NCBI GenBank assembly: GCA_029262375.1
Contig: JAJCZM010000009.1
Coordinates: 1-64,000 of the forward strand
Length of the DNA stretch: 64,000 bases
Source: Deltaproteobacteria bacterium
GTDB taxonomy: Bacteria; Desulfobacterota; Binatia; UBA1149; SPBQ01
Reading direction: 5' to 3'
Below are positions 19,435-28,761 of the stretch, piece after piece. The notes beneath the pieces are model-generated. The model had not been told where the DNA came from and made no database searches. It saw only the letters and a list, made by a program, of their open reading frames with translations. Every line of letters begins with the position of its first letter. Position 1 is the first letter of the stretch. The position numbers and the translations under genes are program-made.

Positions 19435-20179
19435 CAGCCGGAGTGTCGACAGGCTCGGTCTTCTCCCAGGTCACTTCTAAAAGGCCGCCCTCATCGCTCA
19501 CGGTGACGGCGGCCTTTCTCGTTCCCAGGCGCTCGTGCCATAGCGACGCATCGTACGACCCCACTGCCAATCCTTCGATCGAAAAGCGTCCGCTCTCGTC
19601 GGTGACCGCGACGAAGTCGTGCGGTTTGACGACGACGACGGCGCTCATCCAGTAGTGCACGTCACATGCCGCTCGAATGATCTCGGGCGTCTTGAAAACG
19701 AACGCGTCTTCCTTGCCGCCGATCTGCGCCTTGTTGATCGCACGATTGTGCTTCGTAATCGTACGAAAGTTGTGAAGCACCTTGTCGCTGTTCTTCACAC
19801 GCAACGTCTGCCCCGGCGCCACGACGGAAACGTGCGGCGCGAACACGCAGCCCTTCTGGTCGATGAGAAACTCCGGAGCGTCGTCATCCGCCTGGGCGGG
19901 CGGCGCTCCCGGAACGTCGATCTGCACAACCACATTCGCCAACCCGCGCTCGGGACCGATGAGAAGCGATGGGTCGCGGGTCTCACCGTCGGGCGCACAG
20001 ACCCAGGCATCGATGGCCACCGAGAGGCTTGCAGCCGCCTCGACTGATTTGCCGGCCAGAATACGGCCCTGCAGTGCTCCGGACGTAGCGTCGCGCGTAG
20101 CGCCGGCGCAACCGATCGACGCATCGAGTACCAGAAAAGCCGTGAGAACGAACGACAGACGAGCTAGAGATCGAATCAT
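19421..20179 (-). CDS. Cupredoxin-like exported protein
   Basis: The 252-residue protein has an N-terminal hydrophobic signal, with a possible lipobox at SIGC24. A cupredoxin-type domain contains VLHNF (His136) and CDVHYWM (Cys172, His175, Met178), the ligand set of a type 1 copper site. A C-terminal carboxypeptidase-regulatory-like beta domain follows (VTDESGRFSIEGLAVGSYDASLWH). This architecture is often annotated as methylamine-utilization-like. The protein is probably periplasmic or outer-membrane attached. The ATG at 20179 has GGAGGAG upstream. It ends inside the convergent SORL gene. An electron-transfer role is inferred only from the copper motif. Confidence 0.75.
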   Translation of the reverse strand: MIRSLARLSFVLTAFLVLDASIGCAGATRDATSGALQGRILAGKSVEAAASLSVAIDAWVCAPDGETRDPSLLIGPERGLANVVVQIDVPGAPPAQADDDAPEFLIDQKGCVFAPHVSVVAPGQTLRVKNSDKVLHNFRTITKHNRAINKAQIGGKEDAFVFKTPEIIRAACDVHYWMSAVVVVKPHDFVAVTDESGRFSIEGLAVGSYDASLWHERLGTRKAAVTVSDEGGLLEVTWEKTEPVDTPAATPQ

Positions 20180-20215
20180 CACTCCTCCAGGATGAAAGCG
20201 CCGGGCCCCAAAGCA

Positions 20216-20249
20216 AACGGCCGACACCCCTTTCGAGGTGCCGGCCGTT
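20216..20249 (-). terminator. Terminator of the Tad pilus operon
   Basis: A long hairpin lies 29 bases beyond the tadC stop: AACGGCCGACACC pairs with GGTGCCGGCCGTT with one mismatch, around a CTTTCGA loop. On the minus strand it is followed by TTTGCTTT. It separates the pilus operon from the cupredoxin gene on the same strand. Confidence 0.8.
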
Positions 20250-20278
20250 GGTAAGAATCGATATCGCAGGAGGAACGA

Positions 20279-21220
20279 CTACTTCCCGATACCGCCAAAG
20301 CTCTTCTTGAGCGACATCATCGCCGGCCCGAGAATCACCAAGAACATGGTTGGGAATATGAAGAACACCAGCGGAAAGAGTAGTTTGACCGCAGCCTTGT
20401 TCGCCTGTTCCTGTGCGCGCTGACGGCGCCGCGTTCGCAGTTCGTCGGCGTAGATCTTCAGTGCTTCGACCAAACCGGTACCGAGCTTCTCACTCTGCAC
20501 CATGAAGGCCGCGAGAGCCTGTAGGTCATCCACACCGTTGCGCGTACCGAGGTTGTGGAACGCCTGATCGCGGGGAATACCCGCTTGCAGTTCGTACGTC
20601 ATGTACTGAAGTTCGCTACCCATGATATCGCGACGGTTGTCGGAGCGACCGCTCGCCACCCGGTCGATGGCTGCATTGAGACCCAGACCCGCTTCCACGC
20701 AGGTCACGAGCGTATCGAGGGCATCGGGAAGCGTCTTACGGATCTTGTCCATGCGAAGCTTCGTACGCCTGCGCAGGTAGAGCTGCGGCGCGTAGAAGCC
20801 GATCATACCCGCCATGACGCCCATACTGCAGCGGTTCATGATGGTTTGGTCGGCCCAGTAGACGAACGCGGTAACGAACAGTCCCAACGCGATCGTCATG
20901 CGCACGCCTTGATAGAACGCAATGGCTTGAGGCCCACGAATGCCGGCGTAGGAGAGCCTCGCCGTGAGATCGATCTTGTCTTTCTCTTCTTTCGGGAAGC
21001 GATTCTCAGCCCATTTTCCAACGCTCGCCATCGCAGCCGAAGCCTGCTTCATGGCACCGGCTTCTTCCTTTGCTCGATCGGCGTCGGTCTGCTTCATCCG
21101 ACCGGTGACGGTCATCAGGCGCTGCGTCGTCGCGTTGCGTCCGGCGTTGAGCCACTGGGCTACGCCGACGGAAACGAGCGTGATACACGCAAAAACACAA
21201 AGTGCGATCAGTTCAACCAC
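20279..21220 (-). CDS. tadC: Tad pilus inner-membrane platform protein TadC
   Basis: The 313-residue protein belongs to the type II secretion F (GspF) family. It has an N-terminal helix (residues 1-22), paired helices around residues 100-140, the T2SSF cytoplasmic domain with LPDALDTLVTCVEAGLGLNAAI and the Gly-Glu-like repeat ELQYMTYELQAGIPRDQAF, then a terminal membrane helix. With TadB it forms the platform on which the CpaF ATPase acts. GTG start with GAGGT upstream, 9 bases after tadB. It is the last gene of the pilus operon. Confidence 0.92.
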   Translation of the reverse strand: MVELIALCVFACITLVSVGVAQWLNAGRNATTQRLMTVTGRMKQTDADRAKEEAGAMKQASAAMASVGKWAENRFPKEEKDKIDLTARLSYAGIRGPQAIAFYQGVRMTIALGLFVTAFVYWADQTIMNRCSMGVMAGMIGFYAPQLYLRRRTKLRMDKIRKTLPDALDTLVTCVEAGLGLNAAIDRVASGRSDNRRDIMGSELQYMTYELQAGIPRDQAFHNLGTRNGVDDLQALAAFMVQSEKLGTGLVEALKIYADELRTRRRQRAQEQANKAAVKLLFPLVFFIFPTMFLVILGPAMMSLKKSFGGIGK

Positions 21221-21229
21221 AACGATACC

Positions 21230-22195
21230 TCAGTAGTTGACCTGCGACGCCTTGCGAATGAAGTAGAAGCCGACGACTTCGAGCGTCCCAGCGATCTTCA
21301 AAAGCGAGTGTCCGGCCTCTGTGTGCAACAGCGGATCGAGATAGTCCGGCTGCATGAGATTGATGACTCCAGCCAACGCGATGGGCAGAAAGCCAACGAC
21401 GTAGCCCGACATACGACCTTCCGCTGTTAGCGCCCTCACCTCTTGGTCGACTCGGAAACGATCGCGAATAGTGCCCGAAAGATTGCCCAGAAGCTGGCTC
21501 AGGTTGCCGCCAACCTCTCGCTGCACGAGCATCGCCGTAACGAAGATGTTGAGGTTCTCGTCTTTGACACGCTTGGTCAGCGCACCCATCGCGCTTTTGA
21601 CGGGAACACCGAGATTCAACTCTTCTACGGTCTCGTAGAACTCGACTCCCATCGGATCGGGCATTTCTTCTGCAATAACCTGCATCGCCTTCGGCAACGT
21701 GTGACCCGCTTGCAGAGAGTTCTTCATCATCGTCAACGCATCGGGCAACTGACGTGCGAAATCCATGAAGCGCTTGTTGCGACGATGCCAGATCCAGACC
21801 GCAGGCAAAGACCCACAAAGCCCGGCGGCGATCACTGCGGTCAACATCCGTTGGCTATAAAGGAAGCCAACGTAGCCACCGGTCAGGAGCAACACGCTCG
21901 TCGCGAGCACGATGACACCGGGAGCAACCTCAGCGCGTGCCTGTACGAGCCACAGTTGAAGTGACTGGGCGAAGCTGCCGCCCTCGAAGATACGATTGAG
22001 TATCTCTACACGACTGAAGCTACGGTCTCGGAGGATGCGCGCCTGTGCGGACTGCGCCGCGTTCGCCGCCATAGAGCCCTGCAGGCGACCGGTAAGCGCG
22101 TCCTTATCTTTCCCATGTTGGCGCGCAGACGTGACGCCGTAGACGACGGCGCCCACGCCCACGAACATGAGCGCTGCGATGATGATCGGCTGCAT
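21230..22195 (-). CDS. tadB: Tad pilus inner-membrane platform protein TadB
   Basis: The 321-residue GspF-family protein has N-terminal helices, a T2SSF domain (LPDALTMMKNSLQAGHTLPKAMQVIAEE; EVGGNLSQLLGNLSGTIRDR) and C-terminal helices. It is the TadC paralogue and partner. The ATG at 22195 shares its A with the TAA stop of cpaF (TAATG), which fixes this start over an upstream in-frame codon and indicates coupled translation. Confidence 0.92.
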   Translation of the reverse strand: MQPIIIAALMFVGVGAVVYGVTSARQHGKDKDALTGRLQGSMAANAAQSAQARILRDRSFSRVEILNRIFEGGSFAQSLQLWLVQARAEVAPGVIVLATSVLLLTGGYVGFLYSQRMLTAVIAAGLCGSLPAVWIWHRRNKRFMDFARQLPDALTMMKNSLQAGHTLPKAMQVIAEEMPDPMGVEFYETVEELNLGVPVKSAMGALTKRVKDENLNIFVTAMLVQREVGGNLSQLLGNLSGTIRDRFRVDQEVRALTAEGRMSGYVVGFLPIALAGVINLMQPDYLDPLLHTEAGHSLLKIAGTLEVVGFYFIRKASQVNY

Positions 22196-23667
22196 TAGTT
22201 GAGGATCCTTTGCGTGAAGAAGTCCGGCGGGAACGTCAAACCGCAAGACTCGAGAACCTCGAGACACTGCGGTCGAATGCCGGTGCACTGGTGATATCCC
22301 AGGACTTTGCCTTCTTCGTCCACACCCGTCTGGATGTACTCGAAGATGTCCTGCGAACTGATGACGTCGCCTTCCATCCCGACGATTTCGGTGACTTTTA
22401 GTACACGGCGACTACCGTCGCGCATACGCGTCTGCTGAACGACGTAGTCAACTGCAGAGCTGATGTTCTGCCGCATCGCAGCCACGGGAAGCTCGACGCC
22501 CGCCATCAAGATCATCATCTCGAGTCGGCTTAGGCAGTCGCGCGGTGAGTTGGCGTGCAGTGTGGTCAACGATCCATCGTGACCGGTGTTCATGGCCTGG
22601 AGCATGTCCAGGGCCTCACCGCCACGTACCTCGCCAACCACGATGCGATCAGGTCGCATACGCAGGGCGTTTCGAACCAGATCTCGCGACGTGATCATGC
22701 CTTTGCCTTCGAGGTTCGGCGGGCGTGTTTCGAGTCGTACCACGTGCGGCTGCTGCAACTGAATTTCAGCCGCATCCTCGATGGTGACTACGCGTTCGTC
22801 GTGCGGAATGAAGCTCGAGAGGCAGTTGAGCAGCGTCGTTTTACCAGAACCCGTACCGCCCGATACGACGATGTTCATGCGCGCATGAACGATGCCGCGA
22901 AGGAACATGGCTACTTCCTCGGTCATCGAGCCGAACTGCACGAGATCTTCGATGTGGAACGGATCTTTGCCGAATCGACGAATCGAAACCGAAGGACCGT
23001 CGAGCGCGATCGGTGCGATCACTGCGTTCACACGAGAACCATCAGGCAGACGTGCGTCCACCAGGGGCGATGCAGCATCGACGCGGCGGCCGATGGCCGA
23101 CACGATACGATCGATGATCTGCGTTAGATGTTCATCGTCGCGGAACTGTACGTGCGTGAGTTCGAGATTGCCGCGGCGCTCGACGTAGACCTGCTTGGGT
23201 CCGTTAACGAGAATATCGTTGACTGAGTCGTCCTTGAGCAGCGAGTCGAGCGGCCCATAGCCAAGCACCTCACTGGTGATCTCGGCTTCGAGGCGCTTTC
23301 GATCGTCTCGCGACAGCGGCATGCCGTCCGCTTCGAGAAGTTGAGCGATGACGCCGCGAATCTCTTCGCCGGCCTGCTCGTGGCTGAGACGCCCGAGAGC
23401 CGACAGATCGAGACGGTCAATGAGTTCCGCATGAATGCGAATCTTGAGTTCGCTGACGATCTCGTTCGGTTGTGCCGGTCCACGAGCTTGCGGGTTGTTC
23501 GCCAGGCGACGCTTCGCCTGCTGCGCCGACTCCTGTACGGGCGGAGCCTCAGCCGACTTCGAAGGCGGAGGCGTAGCCTGCGCCGGCGCCGAACCGCTCT
23601 TCTTGTCGGCAGGCGACTGCGACCCGTTTCCAGATTCTCGTTCTCGTACTCGATCGAGCAAGCCCAT
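22195..23667 (-). CDS. cpaF: Tad pilus assembly ATPase CpaF/TadA
   Basis: The 490-residue secretion ATPase powers Flp pilus assembly. A disordered Pro/Ala/Ser-rich N-terminus (residues 1-65) precedes an N-terminal domain, Walker [20 protein letters not shown], Asp box [10 protein letters not shown], Walker [20 protein letters not shown] and the His box [12 protein letters not shown]. It is the single bifunctional ATPase of Tad systems. GGAG lies 8 bases upstream of the ATG. Confidence 0.95.
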   Translation of the reverse strand: MGLLDRVRERESGNGSQSPADKKSGSAPAQATPPPSKSAEAPPVQESAQQAKRRLANNPQARGPAQPNEIVSELKIRIHAELIDRLDLSALGRLSHEQAGEEIRGVIAQLLEADGMPLSRDDRKRLEAEITSEVLGYGPLDSLLKDDSVNDILVNGPKQVYVERRGNLELTHVQFRDDEHLTQIIDRIVSAIGRRVDAASPLVDARLPDGSRVNAVIAPIALDGPSVSIRRFGKDPFHIEDLVQFGSMTEEVAMFLRGIVHARMNIVVSGGTGSGKTTLLNCLSSFIPHDERVVTIEDAAEIQLQQPHVVRLETRPPNLEGKGMITSRDLVRNALRMRPDRIVVGEVRGGEALDMLQAMNTGHDGSLTTLHANSPRDCLSRLEMMILMAGVELPVAAMRQNISSAVDYVVQQTRMRDGSRRVLKVTEIVGMEGDVISSQDIFEYIQTGVDEEGKVLGYHQCTGIRPQCLEVLESCGLTFPPDFFTQRILN

Positions 23668-23691
23668 AGGTCGTCTCCGCTCCCTGTATCC

Positions 23692-24864
23692 TTAGAAAAG
23701 TCGTCCGAAGAGACCTTTCGATTCCTTGTCTACGCCGTCCGAGCCGGCCAACTTGCGTGCTATCACACGAATCGCTTCAGCCAGCGGGCTTCGAGCGTTC
23801 GCTTTGGTCAGAGCCGCACCCTGATTGGCGGCGAGCACGGCTGTCGCTTCGTCCAGCGGTAGTTTGTGTGCGACCGGGCGCTTGAGCGCTTCCTGAACGT
23901 CTTTCTCGTTCACTTCGGAGCGAGATACCGGCTTGTTGAGCACGACCTCGAATCGATCGCTGTCGATCCCGAGCCGCTCGAGCGTATCCAACAAACGCTG
24001 CACGCCGCGTACCGACGCCACCATGTTGTCGGTCAACAAGAACACCTTGTCACCATGCTCCATCGCAACCAGGCTGACTTCGTTGAGGTGCGAGGAAGTG
24101 TCGAGCACGATGTACGGATACATCTTGCGCAACATGTTGAGCACACGCTCCAGTTCAGCAGCACCGACCGCCTCGCTGTCCTCTATGTTGGCCGGAGCCG
24201 CGAGGACGCGTACGCCCAGCTCATGCTCGTACATCGCGCCCTGAAGGAACGCGTTGTCCATCTTATCGACACTCTGACAGACGTCGAGGATCGAATAGTC
24301 CGGCTTGAAGTTCAGGTAGACCGACGCGTCGGCACATTGCAGGTCCAGATCAACCAACACGACATCCGAGCCAGTGGCCGCCCGAAGCTCGACGGCCAAA
24401 TTGACCGCATACGTCGTCGACCCCACACCTTGGTGCGGCGCGTGTACGGTGAAGATCTGTCCGCCGGCATCAGCGCCGCCGGCTGCTTTACGGCGCTCGC
24501 AGATCTTGACGAGCGCTTTCAGGAGTTCCTCTTGTGTCGGCATTTCCGACAGGAGCTCGTCCGCACCCGCGCGGATTGCTTTCACGATGTCTTCGGCGCT
24601 TCGTTCACTCGAGACGGCGAATGCGAAGACGTTTTCACGCGTCTTCTTCATATCTTCGAGGATGATAGTGCCGCTTCCGGGCTGCTCCTCGAGGAATACG
24701 ATCGCAACGTCCGCCGCGAGTTGGCGAGTTCGCGCGACGCAATCGGTGAACTTCGCGCCTTCGACTTTTACGTCGAAGCCGCGCAGTTCGCCGAACGTCG
24801 AGCGGAGCGCGTCGGTCTTGGTGTCGTCATGAGTGACGACTAGTGCTGTGATCTTCTCGTTCAC
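23692..24864 (-). CDS. cpaE: Tad pilus assembly protein CpaE/TadZ (atypical P-loop)
   Basis: The 390-residue protein joins an N-terminal receiver-like domain (residues 1-125) to a MinD/ParA-type ATPase fold that places the pilus machine in the cell. The Walker A region reads PHQGVGSTT (residues 143-151) in place of KGGVGKTT, so both the signature Lys and the P-loop Lys are missing; ATP hydrolysis is doubtful. DLDLQCADAS and LDTSSHLNEV match the other ParA motifs. Such degenerate P-loops are known in TadZ proteins. GTG start. Confidence 0.9.
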   Translation of the reverse strand: MNEKITALVVTHDDTKTDALRSTFGELRGFDVKVEGAKFTDCVARTRQLAADVAIVFLEEQPGSGTIILEDMKKTRENVFAFAVSSERSAEDIVKAIRAGADELLSEMPTQEELLKALVKICERRKAAGGADAGGQIFTVHAPHQGVGSTTYAVNLAVELRAATGSDVVLVDLDLQCADASVYLNFKPDYSILDVCQSVDKMDNAFLQGAMYEHELGVRVLAAPANIEDSEAVGAAELERVLNMLRKMYPYIVLDTSSHLNEVSLVAMEHGDKVFLLTDNMVASVRGVQRLLDTLERLGIDSDRFEVVLNKPVSRSEVNEKDVQEALKRPVAHKLPLDEATAVLAANQGAALTKANARSPLAEAIRVIARKLAGSDGVDKESKGLFGRLF

Positions 24865-24909
24865 GATACTCTCAGGTGTGTTCGGTTACGTTCTGTTTCG
24901 CCAATCAAC

Positions 24910-27366
24910 TCAGAAGGGTCGCGGACGCGTGACTTTCTCTTCCTCAGGACCAGTGCGGACTTCCTCCCGAGTGAAAGGACCACGATCCGTAGGCAGGGCG
25001 ACTCGCGTTCCACTCGCAATCGGACGAATGAGTCGCGGACGAACCACCATGACCAGTTCTAGAATATCGTTCGTGAACTCGGTCCGTCGGAATAAGTAGC
25101 CGAGCACCGGAATATCACCCATGAAAGGCAGCTTGGACTCCGCCTCCTGCTTGGTCTCTTTGATCAAGCCGGCAACAATCAAGCTTTGGCTGTCGAGCAG
25201 CGAAACGTGCGTGTTGCTTCGGCGAGTAACAAAGGCCGGAACCGAGAAGCCGAACAGTTCGACACCAGCGGAGAAGTCAGGCTCGCTGACTTCCGTCGCC
25301 AGTTTCAAGTCGATCGTGCCGTCCTCGCGGACCGAGGGCGTGAACTCGATGCTGACACCGAACTCTTTGAACTCGATCGACGTGTCGTCGTTGCTGGCGA
25401 CTACGATCGGAATTTCACCGCCCGAAAGGAACGCGGCTTCCTTGCCACTTCGCGAGAGCAATTTCGGCTCGGCGAGAATGCGGCCCAGGTTGTTGTCCTG
25501 GATCTGCTTGAACACCAACGCGATGTCGTTCTTCGCATCGATGATGGCCCAGGAAATGCCACCGTCGAGGCTGATCGGCAGCGGCGGTTGGCTCTGCTTG
25601 GGAGGATAACTTCCGCCCGTAGGCGCGGCGCCGCCAAACTGCGTGATGTGCTGGTACTGACCGCTGAAGTTACGATAGTCGACACCGTGGCGCTCCATGG
25701 CGCTACGGTTGATTTCGGCTACGGTGACTTCGAGCATCACTTGATCGGCAAGGTCGTCGCCGACCACCACACTCGACATCGTGTAGTTGCCCGCGCGATC
25801 CCAGATGATGATCGAGGTCTCCCCCTTGGCCAGACCGTTCACCATGATCTGCTTCGGCGTGATGATCAGCACCTCAGCAGTCTTCGGATCGGCCACGGCT
25901 ACGCGCTTCGCGTCTTTGGCGAGATCGATCATGATCGATTTGCCGGTCAGCACGCGCATGATGTTCGGTGCACCGTTCTTACTGCCTCGAGCGATGAGCG
26001 AGCCACCAGCCGGGGGATTCTCAGTCGCAACCGGCGCCATCGCCTGGCTGCCTCTGGTCGCACCCTGACGATCTGCAAGCACGATAGGCTCCGACACCGA
26101 CACAGCGGTTTTCGCGGTCGAAGTCCGGGCAACGAACGGTGCCGCAGTAGGCGTCGTTGTCTTCGCGGACGCAGCCGTTTGAATCGGTGCGGCAGGCGCA
26201 GGCTTCGCTTCGACCTTCGCGGTCGTCGGCTTGGCGGTGCTCGTCGCGGCGATCACCGCAGGCGCGGCCTTGTCGTCGGTTACCGACGCGCTACGCGACG
26301 AACTATGGATTCGCGAACGCCAGCTGCGGAAGCTGTTCCCGCCGGTACTTGCGGACTGCGTGGCCGACTTCGGCGATGCAGCAGGCATCGCAGGAGCCGC
26401 AACAACTTGCTTCTTGGCTGCGCTGTCGGGCTTTACGCTGGCAGCTTTCACCGTTTTGGCGGCGGCTGCCGGCATCTTCTTGCTCGACGCGGAAGCGGTC
26501 GCCTTCGCGGCAACCGTACGCGGTGCGGGTGCGACCTTCATCGCCGTCGCTGCAGGCTTGGCCGCAGCAGCTTTCGGCGCAGACTTCGCAACCGTGACCG
26601 CGGGCTTCGCCGGAGCGGATTTCGGCGCAGGCTTGGCGAGCGTCACCGCAGGCTTCGCCGGAGCGGCTTTCGGCGCAGGCTTCGCAATCGTGACCGCAGG
26701 CTTCGCCGGAGCGGCTTTCGGCGCAGGCTTCGCGACCGTGACCGCAGGCTTCGCCGGAGCGGCTTTCGGCGCAGGCTTCGCAATCGTGACCGCGGGCTTC
26801 GCCGGAGCGGCTTTCGGCGCAGGCTTCGCGACCGTGACCGCAGGCTTCGAGGGTGCGGCCTTAGGCGCAGGCTTCGCAACCGTGACCGCAGGCTTCGAGG
26901 GTGCGGCCTTGTGTGCAGGTTTCGCCACACTCACGGCACGCTTCGGCGTTGCATGCAGCGGCAGAACGTTCTTGCTGCCCGAGGCGGACGAAGCCGACGA
27001 TGTCTTTCGCCAGTTGCTATAGCCGCGTGCGGGGCTCGAGTTCTGCGCCATCTGCGGCGCGATCACCTTCGAGTCTTGGCTCGGGCGATCCAAGGTGGAC
27101 AAGGAAGTGATCCTTCCCGTCGACCTCGGGGCGTACTCCTTGAGCACGCCCGCCGCAGCTTCGCCGCTCGCAACGCTGTGCGCGGGCTCTTCTGCAATCG
27201 TATTGTCCATTCGGCCGGTCATCTTCGACAAAGCCGTCGAGTTCCCGGTCGTTCCCGTCATCTCATCGGCGAGCGCAGGGCTCGCAACGAACGCTGCGCA
27301 AAGCAGAGCGAACGAGATTCCACATCCAAATCGGTTTAACACTAGGCCACCTATTTTCATCATCAT
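24910..27366 (-). CDS. cpaC: Tad pilus outer-membrane secretin with Lys/Pro/Ala repeat
   Basis: The 818-residue CpaC/RcpA-type secretin forms the outer-membrane ring through which the Flp pilus passes. A signal peptide (cleavage after ALA33) is followed by a very long low-complexity region (residues 40-440), then the pilus N-terminal domain (KSIMIDLAKDAKRVAVADP, IMVNGLAKGETSIIIWD) and the secretin barrel (ILAEPKLLSRSGKEAAFLSG, SKLPFMGDIPVLGYLFRR). Typical CpaC is about 450-550 residues, so the insert nearly doubles it. Residues 142-285 are 16-residue tandem repeats rich in KPA. The insert would sit in the periplasm, or bind peptidoglycan or another polyanion; this is conjecture. Confidence 0.93.
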   Translation of the reverse strand: MMMKIGGLVLNRFGCGISFALLCAAFVASPALADEMTGTTGNSTALSKMTGRMDNTIAEEPAHSVASGEAAAGVLKEYAPRSTGRITSLSTLDRPSQDSKVIAPQMAQNSSPARGYSNWRKTSSASSASGSKNVLPLHATPKRAVSVAKPAHKAAPSKPAVTVAKPAPKAAPSKPAVTVAKPAPKAAPAKPAVTIAKPAPKAAPAKPAVTVAKPAPKAAPAKPAVTIAKPAPKAAPAKPAVTLAKPAPKSAPAKPAVTVAKSAPKAAAAKPAATAMKVAPAPRTVAAKATASASSKKMPAAAAKTVKAASVKPDSAAKKQVVAAPAMPAASPKSATQSASTGGNSFRSWRSRIHSSSRSASVTDDKAAPAVIAATSTAKPTTAKVEAKPAPAAPIQTAASAKTTTPTAAPFVARTSTAKTAVSVSEPIVLADRQGATRGSQAMAPVATENPPAGGSLIARGSKNGAPNIMRVLTGKSIMIDLAKDAKRVAVADPKTAEVLIITPKQIMVNGLAKGETSIIIWDRAGNYTMSSVVVGDDLADQVMLEVTVAEINRSAMERHGVDYRNFSGQYQHITQFGGAAPTGGSYPPKQSQPPLPISLDGGISWAIIDAKNDIALVFKQIQDNNLGRILAEPKLLSRSGKEAAFLSGGEIPIVVASNDDTSIEFKEFGVSIEFTPSVREDGTIDLKLATEVSEPDFSAGVELFGFSVPAFVTRRSNTHVSLLDSQSLIVAGLIKETKQEAESKLPFMGDIPVLGYLFRRTEFTNDILELVMVVRPRLIRPIASGTRVALPTDRGPFTREEVRTGPEEEKVTRPRPF
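26512..26943 (-). repeat. 48-bp tandem repeat in the secretin gene
   Basis: About nine in-frame copies of a 48-base unit encode variants of KPAVTVAKPAPKAAPA. The central copies differ by single substitutions (V/I/L at position 6, S/A at position 16) and outer copies are more diverged, so the array expanded from the middle. The encoded segment is strongly basic, like a histone H1 tail. Confidence 0.92.
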
Positions 27367-27411
27367 CCCAGCCCCAGTCTCAGTTCACGAAGTCACTGAC
27401 TGAACCGAAGT

Positions 27412-28188
27412 TCAGAAAGAGACGCTCATTCGGCTTACGCCGCGGATCAGTTCAACACTCCGACCATCGCCGGCTACGGCGGTGCCGATGATATGGTCCA
27501 ACGAGACACCCGCGGAATAGATTCGCGCGGTGTCGCGATCATTACGCATGACCATCTGGAGCGAGCCTTCGTGCGAAGCGAGGGTCAGACGCTCGGCATC
27601 GCGCGGGGCGACGTTGAGCGTGACCGTGTTCACGACGATCGGCTTGTTGTCTTTCTGTTCAATGTTCTGCGCGATCGCGAGAACCTCGACGTCTTGCAGT
27701 ACCGTGCGCGTGCGCGGCCCTTGCTCTTCGTCTTTGCGGCCGCCAACCGACAGCAGAACGTCGACATGACTACCCGGCGCGATGAAGCCCGAAATACCGG
27801 TTACTTCATTGACCTTGATTGATATCGCGCGTCGTCCGGCCGGAATCAGCAGTGCGAGAACGCTAGGCGAGTTCGAATCGAGCAGCTTTTCCTGCGTCAG
27901 TGGATCGTTCGCATAGATCAGGTGACGTGCGAGCTGCCCGATGGCCTGTTCCTTGTTGCGGAACGCGCCTTCGGGGACCGTGTCTTTCGGCCACTCGATC
28001 GTCTTCACATGCTCTAGCTCGACGACCTCACCACGCGAGATCTCACTCGTCGCGACGACGATCGTTGTCGTCGTCTTTTTGGCCTTCTCAGGCTTCTTGT
28101 CCTGGTCGGACAGAACTCCCAACGTCATGAACGCAGCGACAGCTGCGAAGACCAACCCGAGAGCGATCGGAATTATCGGCTTACTCAT
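27412..28188 (-). CDS. cpaB: Flp pilus assembly protein CpaB
   Basis: The 258-residue protein has one N-terminal helix (IPIALGLVFAAVAAFMTLG), a SAF domain (ATSEISRGEVVELEHVKTIEWP) and the RcpC/CpaB C-terminal region (AISIKVNEVTGISGFIAPGSHVDVLLSV). It couples the secretin to the inner-membrane complex. The ATG at 28188 overlaps the cpaA TGA (ATGA) with GAGGTGGG upstream, so it is preferred to the GTG 9 bases earlier. Confidence 0.93.
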   Translation of the reverse strand: MSKPIIPIALGLVFAAVAAFMTLGVLSDQDKKPEKAKKTTTTIVVATSEISRGEVVELEHVKTIEWPKDTVPEGAFRNKEQAIGQLARHLIYANDPLTQEKLLDSNSPSVLALLIPAGRRAISIKVNEVTGISGFIAPGSHVDVLLSVGGRKDEEQGPRTRTVLQDVEVLAIAQNIEQKDNKPIVVNTVTLNVAPRDAERLTLASHEGSLQMVMRNDRDTARIYSAGVSLDHIIGTAVAGDGRSVELIRGVSRMSVSF

Positions 28189-28715
28189 GGAACCCACCTC
28201 AAAAGTGTCGCCGTAAGCGCTCCCGCCATGCCCATTGCCAATAGGACACCGTACGGAACCGTCTCAACGGCTTGTGTTGTTTTAAGTGTCGTCGGCCGGA
28301 CTCCGGATGACAGACACACGAGATCCGCGAAGAGGCTCTTCATCGCGGTAACGAAACGGCCGCTCTTCAAAAGCGAGCCCGCGGCAGTGACGCCGCCCAA
28401 AATCACACCTGCAAATAGTCCGACCACGAGTACCTTCCATCCTAGGTAAGTCCCGACGGCCGCGCTGAACTTTACGTCCCCTCCGCCGATCATCCCGGCG
28501 GCAAAGGGCAAAAACATGAGGGATAGCCCGACGACGAGGCCCGAAACGCCCGCAGCCAGACCAGGCAAACCGTTGAATGCGGTTTGCAGTAGCAAACCCG
28601 CACCCGCGGCAGCGAGGTTGAACCGGTTGGTGATCTTTCTCTGCCGATAATCAGAGATGGCGCCGGCGATCATTACGCCGAAAGCTGCCGCTACTATGAT
28701 CGGATGAAACTCCAT
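28185..28715 (-). CDS. cpaA: Prepilin peptidase CpaA/TadV
   Basis: The 176-residue A24-family aspartic peptidase removes the leader of Flp pilin. Its two catalytic aspartates lie in SDYRQRKI (Asp22) and MIGGGDVKF (Asp80, the GxGD motif), on the cytoplasmic ends of membrane helices. It lacks the N-methyltransferase domain of PilD, as usual for Tad peptidases. It is 46 bases downstream of flp and overlaps cpaB by 4 bases. Confidence 0.93.
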   Translation of the reverse strand: MEFHPIIVAAAFGVMIAGAISDYRQRKITNRFNLAAAGAGLLLQTAFNGLPGLAAGVSGLVVGLSLMFLPFAAGMIGGGDVKFSAAVGTYLGWKVLVVGLFAGVILGGVTAAGSLLKSGRFVTAMKSLFADLVCLSSGVRPTTLKTTQAVETVPYGVLLAMGMAGALTATLLRWVP

Positions 28716-28761
28716 CTCTACTCGTCACTTCCGCTCTTCGTCCATCCAACGACGCGTCCAA

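Noticed and set aside
25186-27339. A 717-codon open frame on the plus strand opposite the secretin gene
   Set aside because: Arg/His-rich composition and no recognisable domain; it is the complement of the Ala/Lys/Pro-rich secretin codons, which rarely create stops on the other strand.
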